Notes under the pieces: generated by a model
Databases searched by the model: none
What the model was told of the DNA's origin: nothing
What the model saw: the letters and a program-made list of their open reading frames with translations, nothing else
Translations under genes and position numbers: made by a program
Part shown: piece after piece, positions 1 to 4,852 of the stretch
How positions within the stretch are numbered: position 1 is the first letter of the stretch
Layout: every line of letters begins with the position of its first letter
From: Pseudomonadota bacterium
GTDB lineage: Bacteria > Pseudomonadota > Gammaproteobacteria > Burkholderiales > Thiobacillaceae
Assembly (NCBI GenBank): GCA_021802595.1
Contig: JAJZRT010000143.1
Coordinates: 1-8,046, forward strand
Direction of reading: 5' to 3'
DNA: 8,046 bases

Positions 1-8
1 CGCGCGTT

Positions 9-977
9 TCACGAATGCGCGTCAGCGCTGGCCGGTATCCCGGTCTTCCCAGCTTTGTTTTGGGAATGACAGCGAAAGCACTGGGAACTCGGGAAGGCCA
101 CTTTGCCATGGCAGACGCCGCATGACTGGCCCTCCAGGATCGCAGCCATGCTCATCTGGTTAGCCCCCTTCTGTGCGACAAAAATTCCGGGGTGGCAGCT
201 AGAGCAATCCAGCCATTGCGTGTGCTGTTTGTGCGGAAAAACCACGTTCGGCATGGAAGTCTTTACCTCACGCACGATATTGAGGTCCATCACCACCGGT
301 TGCACATTTGGGTCGTTACGGTCGTAGCGCAGATGGATCTTCCCCTCATTCAGCGCCTTGACCCAGTCCACCTGGCTTCCGGCATTGTATTTGGGCAATT
401 TCTTAAAGGCTTGCAGCGGTGTCTCTAGCATCGGGATAGCCCCCCCGGCCGGATCGTGATTGCCATCCTCGGCGGGAGGTAGATTCTGCTTGGCCGCCGG
501 ATTCAACAGGCGGTTGAAGGGCTCGGTATCGGAACCGGTAATGCCGGGCGATGATCCCGCCGGGGCCGGCACGGCTGGCGGGATTTGCAAAGCAATGGGG
601 CTTCCATGGGTCTTGGCTGAACTGCCTTGCTTGCCGGAATGGCACAGGACGCAGTTTTCCACCGACCAGGCGATCGTGCCGTTATGACAGGCACCGCAGT
701 ATTGGCCATCGACGATCTTGACCATCTTGATATCGTCGCCGCCGGCCTTGAACTTGAAGCCGATATCGGTATGGCACACCTTGCAACTGAAGCGAGCGCG
801 GTGAAACCAGTGGGGGAACACCACCGGGCGCATGCCTGCCGCATTCGAGTATTTATTCATCACGATATCGCCATATTCGGCATGCGCATAACTGATATCC
901 GTGAATTCGCCGGACAAAATCAGCACGCCAGTGAGAAACAGGTTTCTTGTAGCGCCACATCTAGTTACCCGTGACAT
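9..977 (-). CDS. Periplasmic hexaheme cytochrome c with two tandem c7-like triheme modules
   Basis: The protein is a predicted exported multiheme electron carrier. With the ATG at 977 it has 322 residues. A signal peptide covers about residues 1-33 (hydrophobic LFLTGVLIL, cleavage after AHA). Six CxxCH heme-binding motifs fall in two groups of three: C65-H69, C94-H98, C109-H113 and C258-H262, C286-H290, C300-H304. Each group starts with a similar FPH-x2-H segment (H56/H59 and H249/H252) that can supply axial histidines, so the protein is an internal duplication of a cytochrome c7/c3-like domain. The halves are joined by a proline-rich linker of about 140 residues. The ATG at 977 is preferred to an in-frame TTG at 1010 because AGAGAGG lies 6 nt upstream of the ATG and the signal peptide then starts normally. 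It is divergent from the CysB-type gene. Its redox partner cannot be told from this window. Confidence 0.88.
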   Translation of the reverse strand: MSRVTRCGATRNLFLTGVLILSGEFTDISYAHAEYGDIVMNKYSNAAGMRPVVFPHWFHRARFSCKVCHTDIGFKFKAGGDDIKMVKIVDGQYCGACHNGTIAWSVENCVLCHSGKQGSSAKTHGSPIALQIPPAVPAPAGSSPGITGSDTEPFNRLLNPAAKQNLPPAEDGNHDPAGGAIPMLETPLQAFKKLPKYNAGSQVDWVKALNEGKIHLRYDRNDPNVQPVVMDLNIVREVKTSMPNVVFPHKQHTQWLDCSSCHPGIFVAQKGANQMSMAAILEGQSCGVCHGKVAFPSSQCFRCHSQNKAGKTGIPASADAHS

Positions 978-1082
978 AACAGGCCTCTCTTTGCCTATAA
1001 AGATCAACAACCACCGGCGAAGCCGGCAGGGGTTGGCCTTTGATTCATCGCGACCAATTTGACTGTTTTCGGAATAGGGAAA

Positions 1083-1154
1083 ATAGTAACAACGATCTGT
1101 TATATGAAAAAATAAGATTAGGTTATTATCTTATTCATAATAGGCATATATAAT
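1083..1154. promoter_or_regulatory. Divergent promoter/operator region between cytochrome and cysB-like gene
   Basis: This stretch is very AT-rich compared with its surroundings. It contains an 8-bp inverted repeat (AATAAGAT at 1111-1118, ATCTTATT at 1128-1135, 9-bp spacer), of a size and composition compatible with binding by a LysR-type regulator. A TATAAT box lies at 1149-1154, only 6 nt before the cysB ATG, with a poor -35 (TTATCT, 1126-1131). On the minus strand a weak pair TTTTCA (1105-1110) and TACTAT (1083-1088) with 16-bp spacing could serve the cytochrome gene. The two strands' elements interleave, so a regulator bound at the repeat could affect both genes. The promoter assignments are inferences from motif match only. 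Confidence 0.4.
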
Positions 1155-1160
1155 CCTCCT

Positions 1161-2117
1161 ATGAAATTGCAGCAACTGCGCTATCTATACGAAGTAGCCC
1201 GCCAGGGCCTGAACGTTTCCGCCGCTGCGGAGGCCCTTTATACTTCTCAGCCCGGCATCAGCAAACAGATCCGGCAACTGGAGGAGGAACTCGGCACGGA
1301 AGTGTTCGCACGCAACGGCAAACGGCTGACGGGCGTCACGCAACCGGGACGCATCATCCTGGAAATAGCGGAACGCATCCTGCACGAGACGAAAAACCTG
1401 AAGCAGGTCGCGCAGGAGTTCACCCATGAGGCCAGCGGCAGCCTATCCATCGCAACCACCCACACTCAGGCGCGCTACGCCCTGCCGGAGGTGATCAAGA
1501 CCTTCATGCAGCGCTACCCGCTGGTTCAGCTCAACCTATATCAGGGCAACCCGACCCAGGTCGCGCTGATGGCCATTTCGGGCGAAGCAGACATCGCCAT
1601 CGCCACGGAAGCGATCGATCTATACAAGAAGCTGGTGACGCTGCCTGGCTACCGCTGGAATCGCAGCGTGATTACGCCGCCCGATCATCCGCTGCTGAAC
1701 AAGCATCCGCTCACGCTGGAGGCAATCGCCGAATACCCGCTGATTACCTATGACTCCGCCTTCGCCGGACGTTCGAAGATCAACAAGGCGTTCGTGGCGC
1801 ATGGCTTGAAGGCCAACATCGTGCTCACGGCGATCGATTCCGACGTGATCAAAACCTATGTGGAATTGGGGCTGGGAATCGGGATTATCGCCAAGATGGC
1901 GTTCGATCCGGAACGCGACCGCAATCTGCGCGCCGCCGACGCGAGCCATCTGTTCGACTACAGCACCACTAAGATCGGCTTGCGCCGCGGCGGCTATCTG
2001 CGCGGCTACGAATACGCTTTCATCGAGTTGTTCGCGCCGTATCTCGACCGCAAGACCGTAGAGGCGGCGATGAACGCCAAAGAGCCGGAAAGCGTGGAGA
2101 GCAACCCCAAAATGTAG
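1161..2117 (+). CDS. cysB: CysB-family LysR-type transcriptional regulator
   Basis: This is a DNA-binding regulator of the CysB/Cbl branch, which senses sulfur supply (N-acetylserine, thiosulfate or sulfate in characterised members) and controls sulfur assimilation genes. At 318 aa it has the usual family length. An N-terminal winged helix-turn-helix spans about residues 1-60, with the typical SAAAEALYTSQPGISKQI recognition region. A linker helix and a substrate-binding-type effector domain follow from about residue 92. Thr100, Thr102 and Gln103 (in IATTHTQARY) fall where CysB binds its anion ligand, and the family segment SDVIKTYVELGLGIGI is present near residue 235. No Shine-Dalgarno is seen before the ATG; the bases there are TCCTCCT, the reverse complement of one. 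A TATAAT box sits 6 nt upstream, so the mRNA may be leaderless. The true target could be sulfur metabolism or the divergent cytochrome. Confidence 0.9.
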   Translation: MKLQQLRYLYEVARQGLNVSAAAEALYTSQPGISKQIRQLEEELGTEVFARNGKRLTGVTQPGRIILEIAERILHETKNLKQVAQEFTHEASGSLSIATTHTQARYALPEVIKTFMQRYPLVQLNLYQGNPTQVALMAISGEADIAIATEAIDLYKKLVTLPGYRWNRSVITPPDHPLLNKHPLTLEAIAEYPLITYDSAFAGRSKINKAFVAHGLKANIVLTAIDSDVIKTYVELGLGIGIIAKMAFDPERDRNLRAADASHLFDYSTTKIGLRRGGYLRGYEYAFIELFAPYLDRKTVEAAMNAKEPESVESNPKM

Positions 2118-2545
2118 ATTTTGCGGCGCCCTGCCCCGTGCCGCTGATCACCGGTGTGGTAGTGCGCTGCCGTCCCGTTGGAATGCTCAAGATGACCGAC
2201 AAGGCCGGTGAAGATGCCAAGCTGCTCGCAGTGCCGATCGGCAAGCTGTACAACCTTTATCGGGATGTCGAGTCGCCGCGCGACCCGCCGGAACTGACCC
2301 TGTCCCAGATCGCTCACTTCTTCGAGCACTACAAAGACCTGGAGCCGGGCAAGTGGGTCAAAGTGCAGGGGTGGGTCGGAGCGGAAGAAACCAAGGCTGA
2401 AATCATGGATGGCATGAAGCGGTATCAGGAAGCGGCCCAGGGCAATCGCACTATCTTGGAGCAAAAATTGGCACAGAAGATGCTTTGGCAAGGGTTTTCC
2501 CCAAGGAGGTCCGCCGATGCTGCCGAATCCCAAGCCCTATTTTGA
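2114..2545 (+). pseudogene. ppa: Inorganic pyrophosphatase, C-terminal remnant (5' truncated)
   Basis: Soluble family I inorganic pyrophosphatase hydrolyses PPi to phosphate in the cytoplasm. From about 2114 the reading frame matches the second half of this enzyme. It shows GVVVRCRPVGMLKMTD, the metal-binding MTDKAGEDAK segment, and IAHFFEHYKDLEPGKWVKV with the conserved Tyr-Lys pair. The normal protein has about 175-180 residues. The first 65-70, including the start and most of the metal-binding D-G-D-P-V-D loop, are missing; homology resumes near that loop's last Val-Asp, inside the cysB stop region. The nearest start is a GTG at 2138 with no good ribosome binding site. After residues resembling the natural C-terminus (about 2440) the frame runs on for some 35 codons of unrelated sequence into the transposase gene. 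It is almost certainly inactive. A deletion or insertion-sequence rearrangement is the likely cause. Confidence 0.85.
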
Positions 2546-2897
2546 CAAAGTACCCGATCCCCGCCGGGAAACGGAGAACAAGCTGCATGCCTTGTCGGAC
2601 ATTCTGAGCGTAGCCTTGTGCGCCATTCTGTCGGGGATGTCGGATCACGTACACATGTGTCTGAGCATTCCGCCGAAGTATGCGGTATCGAACGTGGTGG
2701 GCTACATCAAGGGCAAAAGTGCGATAGCGATAGCACGGAAGTTCGGTGGCAGGACAAGGAACTTCACCGGAGAGGTGTTCTGGGCGAGAGGCTACTTTGT
2801 GTCCACGGTGGGTTTGGATGAAGAGATGGTGAAAGCGTACATTCGTAATCAGGAGCAAGAGGATGAACGCTATGACCAGATGAAACTGGGCGTGTAG
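2517..2897 (+). pseudogene. Chimeric transposase: ISAs1-type N-terminus fused to IS200/IS605 TnpA C-terminus
   Basis: This open 126-codon frame has a strong AAGGAGG ribosome binding site at 2502-2508. Residues 1-40 (PYFDKVPDPRRETENKLHAL through LSVALCAILSG) are typical of the N-terminal domain of ISAs1/H-repeat family DDE transposases. From residue 41 the protein switches to a Y1-type IS200/IS605 TnpA. It has the HUH metal motif His44-Val-His46 in DHVHM, then SIPPKYAVSNVVGYIKGKSA, FWARGYFVSTVG, and the catalytic-tyrosine segment AYIRNQ with Tyr108. The ISAs1 part lacks all DDE residues, and the TnpA part lacks the first strands of its fold (normal length about 140-150 aa). Neither activity is expected. 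The frame is nevertheless intact across the junction (about 2630-2640), so a hybrid protein could be made. Confidence 0.82.
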
Positions 2898-2966
2898 CCG
2901 CCTTGGGCGGCTCACGGTTTTAGGGCGCCTTTGAGGCGCTCACCTGATAAACCCCCGGCCGGGGGT
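2896..2966. repeat. Tandem hairpins at an IS200/IS605-like right end
   Basis: Three palindromes follow the TnpA stop codon. The first is AGCCGCC/GGCGGCT with a 3-nt loop (2896-2912). The second is GCGCCT/AGGCGC with a 3-nt loop (2925-2939, extendable). The third is a perfect 16-bp palindrome of the form ACCCCCGG/CCGGGGGT (2951-2966). IS200/IS605 elements carry subterminal hairpins instead of terminal inverted repeats, so the last one may be the right-end hairpin, with the element ending in the TCACTTAATTG that follows. The first two may instead act as transcription terminators, although no U-tract follows them. The assignment to the IS end is inferred from position. Confidence 0.5.
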
Positions 2967-3054
2967 CACTTAATTGCCTGTGCCAAATCTCATGCAAATT
3001 AGTGCCAACTGCCGCGCGCGGTTACAGCGGCTACGCTGGAATTGCACAATAGCA

Positions 3055-3090
3055 AAAGGCCTCACAAGCGACCAAACCTGTGAGGCCTTT
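3055..3090. terminator. Bidirectional intrinsic terminator, probably the original tRNA-Asn terminator
   Basis: An 11-bp perfect stem (AAAGGCCTCAC 3055-3065, GTGAGGCCTTT 3080-3090) with a 14-nt loop is followed by ATTTAT on the plus strand and by TTTTGC on the minus strand. It lies 7 bp outside the left tRNA-Asn 3' repeat, in the position and orientation expected for the terminator of the minus-strand tRNA-Asn gene before the island inserted. Confidence 0.75.
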
Positions 3091-3096
3091 ATTTAT

Positions 3097-3139
3097 ATCT
3101 GGCTCCCCGACCCGGACTCGAACCAGGGACCTGCGGATT
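3097..3139 (-). repeat. Left attachment repeat: duplicated 3' half of tRNA-Asn
   Basis: These 43 bp match 7929-7971 at the intact tRNA-Asn with one difference (C at 3113, T at 7945). On the minus strand they encode the 3' anticodon stem, variable loop, T-arm, 3' acceptor strand and CCA. No D-arm or 5' acceptor strand follows, so this is not a complete tRNA. The mismatch turns a Watson-Crick T-stem pair into a G-U pair. Weaker similarity continues to 3147 with two further differences. This is the pattern left by site-specific insertion into a tRNA 3' end. Confidence 0.9.
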
Positions 3140-3152
3140 TACAATCCGCAGG
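3130..3152. repeat. Perfect 10-bp inverted repeat at the left attachment site
   Basis: CCTGCGGATT (3130-3139) and AATCCGCAGG (3143-3152) form a perfect inverted repeat around a 3-nt centre. It sits at the anticodon stem-loop position of the tRNA fragment. The same place in the intact tRNA has only the natural 5-bp anticodon stem. Inverted half-sites flanking a short central region are the usual layout of tyrosine-recombinase core sites, so this may be the recombinase-binding core. That role is inferred. Confidence 0.55.
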
Positions 3153-3208
3153 CCTGTACGCCGCAAAGCCGCGCCGTTGCTGGTTTCTGCGCTGCCGCCG
3201 GTCGGGTT

Positions 3209-3241
3209 GGCGGTGTTTGGTGCCTAATCGGTACCTGTTAG
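3209..3241 (+). repeat. Left subterminal imperfect inverted repeat of the island
   Basis: These 33 bp (GGCGGT, TTT, GTGCCTA, GTACC and GTTAG blocks) match the reverse complement of 7852-7883 with 27 identical positions, five mismatches and one gap. The repeat lies inside the attachment repeat and ends at the ribosome binding site of the first island gene. It could be an arm-type recombinase site, a regulatory site, or the remains of an older terminal repeat. Confidence 0.6.
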
Positions 3242-3254
3242 GAGGAAACGTGGC

Positions 3255-3701
3255 ATGAAAACACGAATCGCCGCCGGCTCCAACGCCTGCCGGACCGCCT
3301 CGATGGAGAACCCGGAACAGGACGCCCTGGTTCGCACCTTCCTGGCCCTAACAGGGACGCCTGGACCCTATACCATTACCCACGCCCTTCGGCGCGTCCA
3401 GCGCCTCTTGCAGCGCGACGCAATCGCCCGGATGCCGCCGCCGTGGCCGGACATCATCTTGCCGCAGCTCGAACGCGCCTGGGCCGCCGCAGAAGCCTCA
3501 GCAACGCGCGCAAGGGCCGCCCGGCATGCCCCAGCTATGGACGGGGCTCGAAAAGGTCGCCGACGCATTCCTGGCGCCCTTGATGGCCCTGCCCGAGCGC
3601 AGCAGAGCCTCGTTTCTCCGCCGGCGGATCGAAATAAAAGGCCCCGAGGCATTCGCCCTGGACCGGGTTCCGTCTTTAAAAACCGTTCGGACCTTCCTTA
3701 A
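3255..3701 (+). CDS. Hypothetical island protein A, probably frameshifted
   Basis: This is the first gene of the island. I do not recognise a family. The ATG at 3255 has a good ribosome binding site (GGAGG at 3241-3245, 9 nt upstream). Up to about codon 75 the frame looks genuinely coding: high third-position GC and helical, arginine-rich sequence such as ITHALRRVQRLLQRDAIARM and PWPDIILPQLERAW. After about 3525 the same frame becomes arginine/proline-rich noise with low third-position GC. From that point the frame beginning at 3526 carries the coding signal. The simplest reading is one ancestral gene spanning 3255-3720, split by a single-base change between about 3475 and 3525. Two overlapping genes are the alternative. 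The composition suggests a small soluble protein; no membrane segment or catalytic motif is visible. Confidence 0.5.
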   Translation: MKTRIAAGSNACRTASMENPEQDALVRTFLALTGTPGPYTITHALRRVQRLLQRDAIARMPPPWPDIILPQLERAWAAAEASATRARAARHAPAMDGARKGRRRIPGALDGPARAQQSLVSPPADRNKRPRGIRPGPGSVFKNRSDLP

Positions 3702-3720
3702 AAAAAAGTGGTCGTTCTAG
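3526..3720 (+). CDS. Continuation of protein A in the next frame, or a small overlapping gene
   Basis: This 64-codon frame overlaps the 3' part of the preceding ORF. It has strong coding character: high third-position GC and a natural-looking amphipathic sequence, LEKVADAFLAPLMALPERSR, followed by RRRIEIKGPEAFAL and a lysine-rich end. Upstream the frame stays open through a Pro/Gln-rich stretch (PPQKPQQRAQGPPG), as expected of an interdomain linker, so it probably encodes the C-terminal domain of protein A. If it is independently translated, the ATG at 3526 has only a weak AAGGG about 9 nt upstream. The gene ends inside the stem-loop at 3708-3734. Confidence 0.45.
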   Translation: MPQLWTGLEKVADAFLAPLMALPERSRASFLRRRIEIKGPEAFALDRVPSLKTVRTFLKKKWSF

Positions 3721-3734
3721 CCAAGAACGACCAC
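3700..3734 (-). terminator. Strong minus-strand intrinsic terminator inside the island
   Basis: An 11-bp perfect stem (GTGGTCGTTCT 3708-3718, AGAACGACCAC 3724-3734) with a 5-nt loop is preceded on the plus strand by eight A residues (3700-3707). Read on the minus strand this is a textbook terminator: stem, loop, stem, then eight U. In the plus direction no U-tract follows. No minus-strand gene is evident to its right within the island. Confidence 0.75.
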
Positions 3735-3789
3735 ATGCCGGCGAGCGGCGATGGCATCATGGAACTGTGAACCATGCGGAGGAACTCAC

Positions 3790-4278
3790 GTGGCAAAAAC
3801 CGAAACCCCGGTTGTCGAGCTGAAACCCGACATCCCCAAGCCGGCACGCCCGCTCAAGCCGCTACCCCGGCCCGCTTTCAAGCTGCGCGAGTCAGTCAAT
3901 AATAGATGGCGAGTGGTCGTCCCCTCGGGCACGCCGCGCAACCAGCTCACAGTCAGCGATCTTTATCGGCTTGTTGCTGGTGATCTGGTTCCCTACGATA
4001 AAGTGATCCTGGTCGCTGATAACAGCTCGTGGTACGCCGAGATGCTCGTCATCGATTCGGGAACGGGGCACGCCAGCCTGGTCGAGCTCGTCTTCAAGGA
4101 ACTGCCGCGCACTATCGTCGCCGATGGCGATCTGCCTGCGAATCACGAAGTTTTTCACGGCGGGCCTGATTCGGGGTGGTGCGTGCGCCGCGTCGGTGAC
4201 AACGTCATGCTGGGCACGAACTTTCCCAGCCGGCAAGCCGCTGTGGCGCATCTTCTCGATCATGCGAGCTTGAAATGA
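3790..4278 (+). CDS. Hypothetical island protein B, phage-like two-part protein
   Basis: This 162-residue protein is of no family I can name. The GTG at 3790 is chosen because GGAGG at 3778-3782 lies 7 nt upstream; an upstream ATG at 3751 lacks such a site. A proline/lysine-rich N-terminus (about residues 8-35) precedes a strand-rich segment with DLVPYDKVILVADNSSWYAE. The C-terminal part contains PDSGWCVRRVGDNVML and SRQAAVAHLLDH. This resembles short domains in small phage-head-region proteins in which a strand pair is followed by an alanine-rich helix. That resemblance is a subjective pattern match, not a search result. The stop overlaps the next start (ATGA at 4275-4278), so translation of genes B and C is probably coupled. 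Confidence 0.65.
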   Translation: MAKTETPVVELKPDIPKPARPLKPLPRPAFKLRESVNNRWRVVVPSGTPRNQLTVSDLYRLVAGDLVPYDKVILVADNSSWYAEMLVIDSGTGHASLVELVFKELPRTIVADGDLPANHEVFHGGPDSGWCVRRVGDNVMLGTNFPSRQAAVAHLLDHASLK

Positions 4279-4736
4279 CCGACGACGAAATTATGCGCTA
4301 CGTCCAGCACATCGCCCGTAGCCAGCGTGTGCTGGTCAAACCGCTCGGAGCCATTGTGCAGTTGATTGCCGGCGCAATGCAGCAGCATGGGATTCAACCC
4401 GACGAGCCGCGCCTCGAAAACTACCTGCGCCGGCCCGCGGTGCAGGCTCTGCTCGCGACGAGCTACGAGGCGGCGCTGTGGCGCGGCGGCGATGGCGAAT
4501 TCCGCCTTGTCGCACTCGACTTGAACCCGAATCCGGAAGCGGCCGCCCGCCGCCTGAATTACAAGCGATCCAGCCCAAACTCATGCGCATTTTGTCAGAT
4601 CAACGAAAAAATTGTGGCGGAATTGCGCCCGGAAACCACACGTCTAAACGACATCGTCGTCGGTTCTCGCGTTCATCCGCACTGCCTCCGCGCCATGCAG
4701 CAGCTTCGTGAATTGGCTGAGCAGGCCGAGACATGA
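4275..4736 (+). CDS. Hypothetical island protein C with a Cys/His cluster
   Basis: The protein has 153 residues. Its start codon overlaps the stop of gene B by ATGA. The N-terminal half is helical (IMRYVQHIARSQRVLVKPLG). The C-terminal third carries CAFCQIN and, about 30 residues later, HPHC, giving a C-x2-C ... H-x-H-C set that could bind zinc. Similar late Cys/His clusters occur at the ends of some phage head-morphogenesis (MuF-like) proteins, but the rest of the sequence does not let me assign that family. It sits directly upstream of the scaffold-like gene, so a role with that protein is plausible but inferred. No signal peptide or membrane segment is seen. Confidence 0.65.
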   Translation: MTDDEIMRYVQHIARSQRVLVKPLGAIVQLIAGAMQQHGIQPDEPRLENYLRRPAVQALLATSYEAALWRGGDGEFRLVALDLNPNPEAAARRLNYKRSSPNSCAFCQINEKIVAELRPETTRLNDIVVGSRVHPHCLRAMQQLRELAEQAET

Positions 4737-4852
4737 CCACCAACTTTTCAAGCCGCCGCGCCCCAGCGGCCGCCCGGGGCCCCTCTTCTCCCCGGCCGGC
4801 TATCGGAAAACCGCTGGCGGCACCCATTTCAAGGAGCATGTCGAATGAGTGA
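4733..4852 (+). CDS. Possible 39-aa small ORF between C and D
   Basis: The ATG at 4733 overlaps the stop of gene C (ATGA), the same coupling seen at B/C and F/G, and the frame closes at 4850-4852, just inside the start of gene D. The peptide begins MTTNFSSRRAPAAARG and is rich in Ala, Arg, Pro and Ser with no recognisable domain. It fills the only sizeable gap in this gene series. It may be a real peptide, a device for coupling translation to gene D, or chance. Confidence 0.25.
   Translation: MTTNFSSRRAPAAARGPSSPRPAIGKPLAAPISRSMSNE

Noticed and set aside
2006..2533. Minus-strand open frame of 175 codons over the pyrophosphatase remnant
   Set aside because: It is antisense to cysB and ppa coding sequence whose identity is clear; it has no recognisable features.
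2138..2545. A complete small gene starting at GTG 2138
   Set aside because: The product is plainly the C-terminal part of inorganic pyrophosphatase, with no ribosome binding site and run-on sequence after the natural end.
3097..3190. A tRNA with anticodon GTA (Tyr-like) at the left end of the island
   Set aside because: Only the 3' half matches a tRNA. No 5' acceptor strand or D-arm is present to its right, and the rest is the tRNA-Asn 3' end, so it is an attachment repeat.
3700..3769. Programmed -1 frameshift at an A-AAA-AAG heptamer followed by a stem-loop
   Set aside because: The heptamer is in the right frame, but the stem starts almost directly after it instead of 5-9 nt downstream, and the shifted frame adds only about 20 codons. 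A minus-strand terminator explains the structure better.
3751..3789. ATG 3751 as the start of protein B
   Set aside because: GGAGG at 3778-3782 is correctly spaced for GTG 3790 and lies inside the longer version; no ribosome site precedes 3751.
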